From: an uncultured Lachnospiraceae bacterium
GTDB lineage: Bacteria; Bacillota; Clostridia; Lachnospirales; Lachnospiraceae
Reading direction: 5' to 3'
Assembly: GCA_934401915.1 (NCBI GenBank)
Contig: CAKRSV010000005.1
Coordinates: 124,001 to 188,000, forward strand
DNA length: 64,000 nt
Shown: positions 16,943-25,062 of the stretch, in pieces
Position numbering within the stretch: position 1 is the first letter of the stretch
How the letters are laid out: every line of letters begins with the position of its first letter
Position numbers and translations under genes: made by a program
The notes under the pieces: generated by a model
Seen by the model: the letters and a program-made list of their open reading frames with translations, nothing else
The model's database searches: none
What the model was told of the DNA's origin: nothing

Positions 16943-17365
16943 CTACTCACCCTTCTTCTCCGGTGCAGATGTCGCCTCCCCGGAAAGCTCCTTCTCAATG
17001 ACTTCGCCTTCCCTGGCTTTGTTCTCTTCAATCTGTTTTTCAAACTGGTCGAGCATATATTTAATGACCTCGCCCACCAGATAAAATACTACTAAAACGA
17101 TCAACAGCACGATCAGCATCGTGCGCGTCTCATACCGGAACAATCGCATGGCAATGCTTACGACCGCTCCCGCCAGAAGCATCACAAAAGGCGGGATCAG
17201 TCTTCTTCTCCGTGCGCTGATCCTCCTCTTCTCTTCTTCCATCTTCTCTCTGGCTTCGCGTTCTGCCTCTGTCTCAAGCTCCAGCTCTTCCTCTTCCTGC
17301 ACATCCTGCATCGTCTTTTCAGTTTCCTCTACAGGATCTATCCCCTTTTCTTCCTCTGCTGCCAC
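16943..17365 (-). CDS. Small membrane protein with two transmembrane helices, unknown function
   Basis: 140 residues starting at a GTG with AAGGG 7 bases upstream. The first 55 residues are extremely acidic and probably coiled-coil. An RRRR-rich stretch precedes two hydrophobic helices (about 58-73 and 82-102). A basic/acidic amphipathic tail follows. The topology suggests both ends are cytoplasmic. I do not recognise a family. It lies between cheD and sigD, nine bases before sigD, so it should be co-expressed with chemotaxis and motility genes. Confidence 0.65.
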   Translation of the reverse strand: MAAEEEKGIDPVEETEKTMQDVQEEEELELETEAEREAREKMEEEKRRISARRRRLIPPFVMLLAGAVVSIAMRLFRYETRTMLIVLLIVLVVFYLVGEVIKYMLDQFEKQIEENKAREGEVIEKELSGEATSAPEKKGE

Positions 17366-17404
17366 GTGATAACCCTTTCATTTCGCGATATCAATAGTAA
17401 CCGA

Positions 17405-17902
17405 TCAGATCTTATACTCCGATTTGCCGACCGCCCGGATATAAAAATCCCCATTCTCCGGATAGAAAATAACGGTCCTTCCGTAATTTTTGCCCGTATC
17501 CTCTGCCAGGATCGGAATATTCATCTCTGCCAGTTTTTTTCTCGTTGCCTCTGCATTTCTCTCGCCGACGCGCACCATCTCATTCTTGGTCTGGAATGCG
17601 AACATCTGCGCTCCCCCTGCGATCTTGGCCACCAGTCTGCCCCGGTTTGCACCCTGCGCCACAACCCTCTTGACCAGCTCTTCTATTCCTGTATCCGCAA
17701 ACTTCGGAATGTTGACATTGTTTCTGATCGCCGTGCTGTCCGGCAGCATGATGTGTGCCAGACCACCAATCTTTGTAACCGGATCGCGGATCGCGATACC
17801 TATGCAGGAGCCAAGTCCCAACGTTGTAATACAGTCCGGGCTGACGCAGACATTCAGATCAGCCATGCCGACTTTAATCATATTCCCCATAATCGCTGCC
17901 AT
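17405..17902 (-). CDS. cheD: Chemoreceptor glutamine deamidase CheD
   Basis: CheD deamidates specific glutamines of chemoreceptors and is controlled by CheC in the Bacillus-type adaptation pathway. The protein of about 165 residues carries LGLGSCIGIAIRD with the catalytic Cys and GGLAHIMLPDS with the catalytic His. ARKKLAEMNI and GRTVIFYPENG follow. The start is ambiguous among ATG codons at 17902, 17890 and 17881; the family begins near MIKVGMADLNV. It follows cheC by 24 bases. Confidence 0.93.
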   Translation of the reverse strand: MAAIMGNMIKVGMADLNVCVSPDCITTLGLGSCIGIAIRDPVTKIGGLAHIMLPDSTAIRNNVNIPKFADTGIEELVKRVVAQGANRGRLVAKIAGGAQMFAFQTKNEMVRVGERNAEATRKKLAEMNIPILAEDTGKNYGRTVIFYPENGDFYIRAVGKSEYKI

Positions 17903-17926
17903 CTCCTGTTATTTAGTCCGTCTATC

Positions 17927-18547
17927 TCACGAATTGATTCCCAGCGCCGACAATATCTTGCCATACGAATCCAGATCCGGAATCAGTATGAAATATCCGT
18001 CCAGCGTCATCTCGTCAAAGAACTGTGTCTGAATAAGCAGCATCCGGTCACCCAGCGCGCCGAACTCGATCGCCGGCACACTCAGGATCGCTCCTGCCAT
18101 ATCTACGCACAGATCCGGAACCGATGGATAAATAACCAGGTTGGTAAGCATGGAAAGCGAATTGAGGTACGCACCCGTGATGATGTTTCCGACCTCTTTC
18201 AGTGCCGAAAGCTCTATCTCGGAAAACTCCTCTCCCTCGGGCTGCATACCGCCCATCAGCTTACTCACCAGATGTCTTGCCGCCTGCTTTTCCAGCAGGA
18301 ACATGATACTTCCGGTAATGTCCCCCTCGATGCCGAGGTAGATACCTGCCATGATAAGCTCTTCTCCGCCCATCATCTCTCCGATCTCCTTGAACTCAAG
18401 AAGCCTTACCTGCGGAACGGCCATATCTACCTTACACTGCATCATCTGGGCAAGTGCCGTCGTCGCATTGCCGGCACCGATATTTCCCAACTCTCTCAGA
18501 ACGTCATAATACTCGTTCGACATTTTCTCCAGGGTAATTTCGCTCAC
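17927..18547 (-). CDS. cheC: CheY-P phosphatase CheC
   Basis: CheC dephosphorylates CheY-P and binds CheD. The 206-residue protein has both phosphatase half-sites: ELGNIGAGNATTALAQM near residue 15 and SALKEVGNIITGAYLNSL near residue 115. Each has the E..N pair required for activity, so this is a two-site CheC rather than CheX. A short C-terminal part follows. It lies between cheW and cheD, as in Bacillus. Confidence 0.93.
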   Translation of the reverse strand: MSEITLEKMSNEYYDVLRELGNIGAGNATTALAQMMQCKVDMAVPQVRLLEFKEIGEMMGGEELIMAGIYLGIEGDITGSIMFLLEKQAARHLVSKLMGGMQPEGEEFSEIELSALKEVGNIITGAYLNSLSMLTNLVIYPSVPDLCVDMAGAILSVPAIEFGALGDRMLLIQTQFFDEMTLDGYFILIPDLDSYGKILSALGINS

Positions 18548-18558
18548 TACGAATCCTC

Positions 18559-19011
18559 CTAAACGTTCTCCAGCACAACACTGTTCAGATCCAATAAGGA
18601 GATCAGACCGCCCTCATATTTCCCAACGCCGCAAAGGAAGTTGTCCTTTTCATCCCTTGAGTCATACGCGATCTTGTCGATCTGTTCATTCTCCAGCGTA
18701 ACGACCTCTTTTACCTCATCCACGATCACACCGATGGTTCCCTGCTGTTCGATCTTGAGAATGATGATCCGGCTGGACTTCGTCTCCACATCCGGATCCA
18801 GTCCCATCTTGATACGAAGGCTCATGACCGGGATTACCTCACCTCTGAGGTTGATCACGCCCTTGAGGTACGCATCCACCTTGGGAACCCTTGTGATATG
18901 CTGCATTCTGACAATGTTGTCTATGTACTTGATATCGATGCCGTACTGTTCATCACCAAGTTTGATCACGATAAACTGCGTAGCATCGCCTACTGTCTTT
19001 AATTCTTCCAT
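18559..19011 (-). CDS. cheW: Chemotaxis adaptor CheW
   Basis: CheW links chemoreceptors to the CheA kinase. The 150-residue protein is a single CheW SH3-like domain. Typical stretches are QFIVIKLGDEQYGIDI, VPKVDAYLKGVINLRGEVIP and IGVIVDEVKEVV. It has no receiver domain, so it is not CheV. It sits directly after cheA. Confidence 0.95.
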   Translation of the reverse strand: MEELKTVGDATQFIVIKLGDEQYGIDIKYIDNIVRMQHITRVPKVDAYLKGVINLRGEVIPVMSLRIKMGLDPDVETKSSRIIILKIEQQGTIGVIVDEVKEVVTLENEQIDKIAYDSRDEKDNFLCGVGKYEGGLISLLDLNSVVLENV

Positions 19012-19030
19012 ATCGTTATCCCTCCTTAGC

Positions 19031-21136
19031 TTAAATCAATGTGTTCGCATCCAGGATCAATGCCACTTCGCCATCGCCGAGCACGGTTGCTCCGCTGATG
19101 ATCTTACACTTGTTTGTGTATTTTCCAAGTGACTTGATTACGATCTCCTGCTGTCCGATCAGCTCGTCCACAACAAGACCTGCCTGCTTATCGCCCTTCT
19201 TGACGATAACGACCACCAGATTAGCCTCCGGATCCTTTTTGCTGTCAATGTCCAGAATCTTATTCAGACGGATCAGCGGGATAACCAGATCACGGATCTG
19301 GATCACTTCCTTCGCCTGTACCAGCTTCACATCCTTCGCCGGGATATCCTCGATCGTCTGGATCGAGCCGAGAGAGATCGCATACTTCTCTCCGCCGACC
19401 TCAACCATCAGCGCCTGGATGATAGCAAGGGTAAGCGGCAGACGGATCGTCCAGGTACTTCCCACGCCAAGTTTGGATTTTACTTCCACCTCGCCGTTCA
19501 GGGATTCGATCATCGACTTCACAACATCGAGTCCGACACCTCTTCCAGATACATCGGATACGACTTTTGCTGTAGAGAAACCGGCATGGAACAGAAGGTC
19601 TATGACCTCCTTCTCACTCATGTTGTCGCCCTGCTCCGGCGTGATCAGTCCACGCTCGATCGCCTTGCTCTTAACTGCCTCTGTATCGATACCGTTACCA
19701 TCATCTCTCACTTCGATAACGACGTTGTTTCCATCCTGATAAGCATCCAGGAAAATGGAGCCGACCTCCGGCTTTCCTCTCTCCTTACGGACTTCAGCGG
19801 ATTCCAGTCCATGATCTGCCGAGTTACGGAGCAGGTGCATCAGTGGATCGCCGATCTGATCGACCACGGTACGGTCAAGCTCTGTCTCCTCACCGGTCAT
19901 GTACAGTTCCATCTTCTTGCCCAGCTTCTTCTGCAGGTCACGCACCATACGGGGGAACTTGTTTACGGTACTCTCGATAGGCACCATTCGTACCTTCATG
20001 ACCGACTCATGCAGGGATGTCGTCACACTCTCCAGATACTCGATCTGTTCGTTGACTGCCTGGCTGGCATTTCCCGACATGGCAGACGCCGATACCAGCG
20101 AGTTCTTTGCGATGATAAGCTCGCTGACCAGATTCATCAGTGTGTCGAGCTTCTCGATATCCACTCGCACGGTCCGGTTGACTACCGGTTTGTTGGCTGC
20201 CGGCTTCTTGGCCGCCGGACTCTTTGCCTGCGGCGCTGCGCTCTGAGCTGCCGGCTTCGTCTCCTGCGGTGCTGCGCTCTCTTTATGTTCTTCTTCCTTT
20301 ACTTCTTCCTTAACGGTCTCCTGCGGTGCCGCGCCCTGTCCGTCTATGTCTACCTCGCCGCCGGTCACCTTGTCGATTTCTGAGACGCCGCGGACTGCGT
20401 CGAGCAATGCCTCAAGCGGGCTGTCGGAGATAACGATCAGGCTGAAATCCAGATCGAACTTCTCATCCTCGACATCCTGTGCGGAAGGACTTGAGACAAT
20501 GATCTCGCCCACTTCTTCCACCGCTTTGAATACAAGAAATGCTCTCGCTGCTTTCAAGATACAGGACTCATGTACCCATACGGTGATGCCGTACACCTTC
20601 TTCCCCTGCTTCACTGCCTCATGGAGCACATTCTTCTCGCTGTCGTCCAGCTTGATCTCCTGCCACTTTTCAGCGCCAGAAGCGGTCTGCTCCTCCTTGG
20701 GCGCAGGCTCTGCCGCCGGTGCTCTCTGTGCCTTTTCCGGCTCCGGGTTCTTGCCCTCGTTGAGAATATCGTTGAGCTGCTTGATCAGCGGTTCGTTGTC
20801 GTTTGTTCCCTCGTCCGAAGTCTCGCGGATACAGGTATTGTATTCTTCCAGAGCATCCAGGCACTGGAACAGGACATCGATCATCTCCGCATTGACTTTG
20901 ATATTGCCGTTGCGCACCTCAGAGAATACATTTTCCATGTCATGCGTCAGTGTCTGCATTCTCTTGTAGCCCATCGTTCCCGCCATACCTTTTAGGGAAT
21001 GTGCGGCACGAAAGATCTCGTTGATCGTGTCCATATTCTCCGGATCCTGCTCCAGCGCAAGGATCTGGGTGTTCAGGCTCTGTAAATGTTCGTTTGTTTC
21101 ATCAAGGAAAATCTCGAGATATTGACTTACATCCAT
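19031..21136 (-). CDS. cheA: Chemotaxis histidine kinase CheA
   Basis: CheA phosphorylates CheY and CheB in response to receptor signals. The 701 residues show the P1 HPt domain (phospho-His about residue 46 in RAAHSLKG) and a P2 response-regulator docking domain (about 160-265). A Pro/Ala/Lys-rich linker (about 270-315) leads to the P3 dimerisation helices. P4 ATPase motifs are NSADHGLE, DDGNGID and GRGVGLDVV. The P5 CheW-like regulatory domain ends the protein. All catalytic motifs are intact. It overlaps or abuts cheB upstream. Confidence 0.97.
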   Translation of the reverse strand: MDVSQYLEIFLDETNEHLQSLNTQILALEQDPENMDTINEIFRAAHSLKGMAGTMGYKRMQTLTHDMENVFSEVRNGNIKVNAEMIDVLFQCLDALEEYNTCIRETSDEGTNDNEPLIKQLNDILNEGKNPEPEKAQRAPAAEPAPKEEQTASGAEKWQEIKLDDSEKNVLHEAVKQGKKVYGITVWVHESCILKAARAFLVFKAVEEVGEIIVSSPSAQDVEDEKFDLDFSLIVISDSPLEALLDAVRGVSEIDKVTGGEVDIDGQGAAPQETVKEEVKEEEHKESAAPQETKPAAQSAAPQAKSPAAKKPAANKPVVNRTVRVDIEKLDTLMNLVSELIIAKNSLVSASAMSGNASQAVNEQIEYLESVTTSLHESVMKVRMVPIESTVNKFPRMVRDLQKKLGKKMELYMTGEETELDRTVVDQIGDPLMHLLRNSADHGLESAEVRKERGKPEVGSIFLDAYQDGNNVVIEVRDDGNGIDTEAVKSKAIERGLITPEQGDNMSEKEVIDLLFHAGFSTAKVVSDVSGRGVGLDVVKSMIESLNGEVEVKSKLGVGSTWTIRLPLTLAIIQALMVEVGGEKYAISLGSIQTIEDIPAKDVKLVQAKEVIQIRDLVIPLIRLNKILDIDSKKDPEANLVVVIVKKGDKQAGLVVDELIGQQEIVIKSLGKYTNKCKIISGATVLGDGEVALILDANTLI

Positions 21137-21137
21137 C

Positions 21138-22208
21138 TTATTTTACCCCCACGTTCATTATGATTTCCTGTGCGATCTGATCCAGCGGCACTACCTGGTC
21201 TGCCATTCCCGCGTTGACCACGCTCTTCGGCATGCCATATACTGCGCATGAACCAGCCTCCTGTGCAATTACGTGAACTTTCTTCTTTTCCTTCAGGTTC
21301 ATGATGCCCTGTGTGCCGTCGGCTCCCATTCCGGTCATCACCACACACACGATTTCATCGTACCGGCTGTCCCGCAAGGATTCGTACATATAGTTTGCGC
21401 AGGGCTTAACGCCCTCTCTGGACGGCTCGTCCGAATAGTGGATACTGTACTTGCCCGCCATCGTGACGACATTCAGATGCTTTCCGCCCATCGCTATGTA
21501 CACGGTTCCAGCTTCCAGAATGTCTCCCTCTGCTGCTTCCTTGACATGTATCTCGCTGAGTGTGTTCAGCCTCTCTGCCAAAGATGCGGTAAAGCCTGCC
21601 GGCATATGCTGTACCACGACCACCGGTGCCTTCAAATTCTTCGGCAGCCTCGGTATCACCGCCTGCAGTGCCTTGGGGCCTCCTGTCGAGCTTGCCAGAG
21701 CGACCACCTTGTTTCCACTGACCGCCGAGGCATGTTTGCTGACCAGTTCCACCATCTTCTTGGAGGTCTTGATCTCCTCCAGGGAAAATGCCCTTCCAAA
21801 GGTCGGCGCCTTCGACTCTGCCACAACCGCCAGGATCTTCAGCATCTTCTGTCGGAAGCTGTCGTCCCGGCACTCCATGGCATTGTTCGGTTTGTGAATA
21901 AAATCCAGTGCTCCGAGTTCCAATGCGTCGAGGGTGGTCTTCGCCCCCTCCATGGTATCGGTGCTCGCCATCATCACCCTGACCGAGATCTTTCGCTTCT
22001 GCAATTCCTTCAAAAGCTCCAGCCCGTTCATCTTCGGCATATTCACATCCAGCACAACGGCATCATATGTCTTTCTTGTGAGAAGATCCAACGCTTCCAG
22101 ACCATTGACTGCCCGGTCCTGCACATGGAATCGTTCATCACTGTCAATTATATCACACAGCACCCTTCTCATGAGTGCAGAGTCGTCAACAACCAATATA
22201 TTTTTCAT
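21138..22208 (-). CDS. cheB: Protein-glutamate methylesterase/glutaminase CheB
   Basis: CheB removes methyl groups from chemoreceptors. The 356-residue protein has an N-terminal receiver domain (VVDDSALMRRVL, phospho-Asp in DVNMPKMNG near residue 56). A linker leads to the methylesterase domain with the Ser in ASSTGGPKAL, the His in QHMPAGFTASLA and the Asp in VVMTGMGADGTQG. Its partner methyltransferase CheR is not in the window. Confidence 0.96.
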   Translation of the reverse strand: MKNILVVDDSALMRRVLCDIIDSDERFHVQDRAVNGLEALDLLTRKTYDAVVLDVNMPKMNGLELLKELQKRKISVRVMMASTDTMEGAKTTLDALELGALDFIHKPNNAMECRDDSFRQKMLKILAVVAESKAPTFGRAFSLEEIKTSKKMVELVSKHASAVSGNKVVALASSTGGPKALQAVIPRLPKNLKAPVVVVQHMPAGFTASLAERLNTLSEIHVKEAAEGDILEAGTVYIAMGGKHLNVVTMAGKYSIHYSDEPSREGVKPCANYMYESLRDSRYDEIVCVVMTGMGADGTQGIMNLKEKKKVHVIAQEAGSCAVYGMPKSVVNAGMADQVVPLDQIAQEIIMNVGVK

Positions 22209-22222
22209 ATTTTTGCCTCTCG

Positions 22223-22969
22223 CTATTCTATCCTGTCTCTCTTATTTTTGATGGTCTTTCTCTCCTCATCAAAAATATACTTGATGATTTCTTCCCGCTC
22301 TTCGGCATCCATATTGATATACTGAACCCGGTGCTCAAAGACACCCTTCCGGTTCTCCAGCTCCCGCACGCTCAAAACTCTTCCAACCAGGGAATACTCC
22401 TTGCTCTTTCCATTCAGCATCAGCCGGTACTTGCAAAGGATCAGACTCTGCTCCTCATAGGCATAGTCCGCCACAAAGCGCAGTCCACCCCCACTGATAT
22501 CGACAATGATGCTTCCCTTTAACGGAAGATCCTTGTCCCGTGTATCCTCATGCTTTTCTGCATGCTCTGTCTCCTCCTGATCCAGCGCGCGCGACTTCAT
22601 CTCCAGCGCACAGCTGAACCGGTAATATTCTCTTCTCTGGTATTTGCGCAGGTTGCTGGTCAGCTCCATCACCAACACAAACTGGTTGTTGTCCTTATAA
22701 CGGTCCGTCACCCGCGCGTAGCACTGATACAGCACGTTGTCGCCGTAAAAATACAGATCGTACTCTCCCCCAACGGAAAGAAGCACGAGCTTTGCCTTCT
22801 CCTGCGGCATCGCGATCACGATCCGATCCTCCTTCAGAATATCCAATACCTGGCTCTGATAGGCTTTCGTCGGTTTTTCTCCTGCACCTCCCGCTGCCTT
22901 CGTGCGGTCGATGACCTGCAGATCGACGCGACATCCCGGTGCGATATATTTTGATAACAATCCTGCCAT
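22223..22969 (-). CDS. PilZ-domain flagellar brake protein, c-di-GMP receptor (YcgR-like)
   Basis: 248 residues. The N-terminal half resembles the YcgR/FlgZ N-terminal domain. The C-terminal half is a PilZ domain with the c-di-GMP motifs RREYYRFSC (about 127-135, RxxxR) and DISGGGLRF (about 179-187, DxSxxG), both intact. YcgR and its Bacillus counterpart (YpfA/MotI) slow the flagellar motor when c-di-GMP is high. The position between flhG and cheB, with 15 to 25 base gaps, supports a motility role. Binding of c-di-GMP is predicted from the motifs, not shown. Confidence 0.85.
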   Translation of the reverse strand: MAGLLSKYIAPGCRVDLQVIDRTKAAGGAGEKPTKAYQSQVLDILKEDRIVIAMPQEKAKLVLLSVGGEYDLYFYGDNVLYQCYARVTDRYKDNNQFVLVMELTSNLRKYQRREYYRFSCALEMKSRALDQEETEHAEKHEDTRDKDLPLKGSIIVDISGGGLRFVADYAYEEQSLILCKYRLMLNGKSKEYSLVGRVLSVRELENRKGVFEHRVQYINMDAEEREEIIKYIFDEERKTIKNKRDRIE

Positions 22970-22993
22970 AGTTACCTCCGTACCTGTTTTCCT

Positions 22994-23863
22994 TTACCTT
23001 CTGGAAATGATGTGAGTAAAAAACGCCGCCATTCCTCTTCGCGGCTGCACCTTTCCTGTCTCCCTGTTCATCAGCTTTGCGGCAAGCTGTTCATACGCCA
23101 TCGCCGATTTTGCTCCCGGATTCTCGATGGACACCGGCATCTGCTGCATCACCGCACGCGCAAGCTGCTCGTCCTGCGGCACCATGCCAAGATATTCGAT
23201 GGGGATCTTCAGATACTTATCCACGACTGTCTCCAGCTTATGGAAAAGCATCTCTGCCTCCTGCTCGCCCCGTACCCGGTTGGCGACCACCTTGACTGTG
23301 GTAGTCTCGCTGGAATACTTGGGGTGTCTTGCCAGCGCTTTGATCAGGGAATACGAATCCGTGATCGAGGTCGGCTCCGGCGTCGTCACCAGAAGAACCT
23401 CTCCGCTCGCCACGAGAAACTCCAGCACGGCGTCCGAGATCCCGGCTCCCGTATCCACGATAACGATGTCCGCCATCTCATCCAGCTCTCTCAGCTTCAT
23501 AACGATATAGTCCAGCGAATCCCTGTTCAGGTTGGCCATTCCGGCGATCCCGGAACCTCCTGATATAAATCCTATGTCCATGGGTCCCTGCGTTATGATA
23601 TCTTTCATCTGCATCCCCTGATAGATCAGGTCTGACAGATTGTGTCTGGGAATCGCCCCAAACATGATCTCTATATTTGCAAGGCCGAAATCCGCGTCCA
23701 GAATGACGACTCTCTGCCCCAGTTTCTGTAATTGTACTGCCAGATTGATAGCTGTGTTCGACTTTCCAACACCGCCCTTACCGCTTGTTACTGTGATGAC
23801 TCTTGCCAAAGGGAGCTGGCTGTTTGCCTTAATGATATTCCGTAGTTGTTCAGCCTGATCCAT
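22994..23863 (-). CDS. flhG: MinD-like ATPase FlhG (YlxH/FleN)
   Basis: FlhG sets flagellar number and placement and stimulates the FlhF GTPase. The 289-residue ParA/MinD-type ATPase has the deviant Walker A TSGKGGVGKSNTAINLA (about 26-42), the Walker B-like VVILDADFGLANIE and IVDTGAGIS. The N-terminal MDQAEQLRNIIK matches the FlhF-activating DQAxxLR helix known in FlhG. It lies 11 bases after flhF. Confidence 0.95.
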   Translation of the reverse strand: MDQAEQLRNIIKANSQLPLARVITVTSGKGGVGKSNTAINLAVQLQKLGQRVVILDADFGLANIEIMFGAIPRHNLSDLIYQGMQMKDIITQGPMDIGFISGGSGIAGMANLNRDSLDYIVMKLRELDEMADIVIVDTGAGISDAVLEFLVASGEVLLVTTPEPTSITDSYSLIKALARHPKYSSETTTVKVVANRVRGEQEAEMLFHKLETVVDKYLKIPIEYLGMVPQDEQLARAVMQQMPVSIENPGAKSAMAYEQLAAKLMNRETGKVQPRRGMAAFFTHIISRR

Positions 23864-23874
23864 TTGCTTCCTCC

Positions 23875-25062
23875 TTAGTTCTTGCCTCCAAGCAACCTTT
23901 TTACGGTCTTTTGAGGGTTAAACTCCTCCATATCGTCCGGGACATTCTGCCCACAGGTCACATAGGAGAGCGACGCTCCTGTATATAATCTCATATTCAG
24001 CAGACTTCCCAGCGTCGTCGTCTCATCCAGCTTTGTAAAGATGAGCTTGTAGTCTGCGATCCCTTTATAGGAATCCGCGATGCTGCGCAGATCCCGGTAC
24101 TTCGTCGTCGCGCTCAGCACCAGATAGATCTCCTTCTCGATCTTCTCATCCAGCGTGCCGATCAGCTTACACATATTTTCCTTCTGTTCGTTGTTCTGGT
24201 GGGAATGTCCCGCCGTATCGATCAGAATATAATCATACTCCTTAAAATCCTCTACTGCCTTGCCAAGTTCTTCCTCCGAATACACCACGCGAAAAGGCAC
24301 TTCCAGAATATTGGCATAGGTCCTGAGCTGCTCTGCAGCTGCAATCCTGTAGGTGTCTGCCGTCAGAAGCGCTACTTTTTTCTTCTCATCCAGTCTGAAT
24401 TTGGACGCCAGCTTCGCGATCGTGGTCGTCTTTCCAACGCCGGTCGGCCCGATGAAGAAGATCGCCTTCACGCCGTCCTTCGCCGGGGTGATCCCGGATG
24501 GCTTTCCAAATTTCAGGATCATTTTCTGGTAAATATTCGCAAGCGCATAGTCAAACGGAAGGTTTGGCTTGTTGAGCTGTCCGATCTCCTCCAGGATCTG
24601 ATCGGCGTAGGTCTCGTCCACCTCGTTCTCCAGCATCGTCGTGTGGAGCAGCTTCATAAACTTGTCCGTCTCCGACTCCTCCTGCGGTTCTTCCACCTTG
24701 GGCTCCGGCTCTTCCTCCGGCTTCTGAAGCTGCTGTTCCAGAAGCGACTGTAAGCTGTCCAGTTTTTCCTCGATCGCGCTGTTCTCGCGCTTCTCCGGTA
24801 CCGTGGCAGCCGCGTTGTTCTGTCTTTCCCTGTTCTGGCTTGCATTTAACACATTATTGATCGAAGAGAGAGCTGCCGTATACTTCTCGCTCTCCTCCTC
24901 CAGCGCCGCCGTGACCTCTGTGAGCTGCGGTTTCAGAAAAGCAAACGCGCCTTTCGCCTTCACCTTCCTGACATTCATGATCACCGCTTCCTCGCCCATC
25001 TCTTTCCTGGCGGCCTGCGTTGCATCCTTTTCCGTTTTTGCCGTAAACTTTTTGATTATCAT
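23875..25062 (-). CDS. flhF: SRP-type GTPase FlhF
   Basis: FlhF is an SRP-family GTPase that places the first flagellar structures in the membrane. The 395 residues begin with the B domain, followed by a Glu/Gln/Pro-rich linker (about 85-140). The NG domain has G1 IGPTGVGKTTTIAKLASKF, LLTADTYRIAAAEQL, the G3 motif ILIDTAGHSHQN and TKLDETTTLG. It overlaps the flhA stop codon by one base (TAATG), which suggests translational coupling. Confidence 0.95.
   Translation of the reverse strand: MIIKKFTAKTEKDATQAARKEMGEEAVIMNVRKVKAKGAFAFLKPQLTEVTAALEEESEKYTAALSSINNVLNASQNRERQNNAAATVPEKRENSAIEEKLDSLQSLLEQQLQKPEEEPEPKVEEPQEESETDKFMKLLHTTMLENEVDETYADQILEEIGQLNKPNLPFDYALANIYQKMILKFGKPSGITPAKDGVKAIFFIGPTGVGKTTTIAKLASKFRLDEKKKVALLTADTYRIAAAEQLRTYANILEVPFRVVYSEEELGKAVEDFKEYDYILIDTAGHSHQNNEQKENMCKLIGTLDEKIEKEIYLVLSATTKYRDLRSIADSYKGIADYKLIFTKLDETTTLGSLLNMRLYTGASLSYVTCGQNVPDDMEEFNPQKTVKRLLGGKN

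Noticed and set aside
17366..18562. 398-codon open frame on the plus strand
   Set aside because: Antisense to cheD and cheC, which are certain genes; composition and lack of motifs mark it as a shadow.
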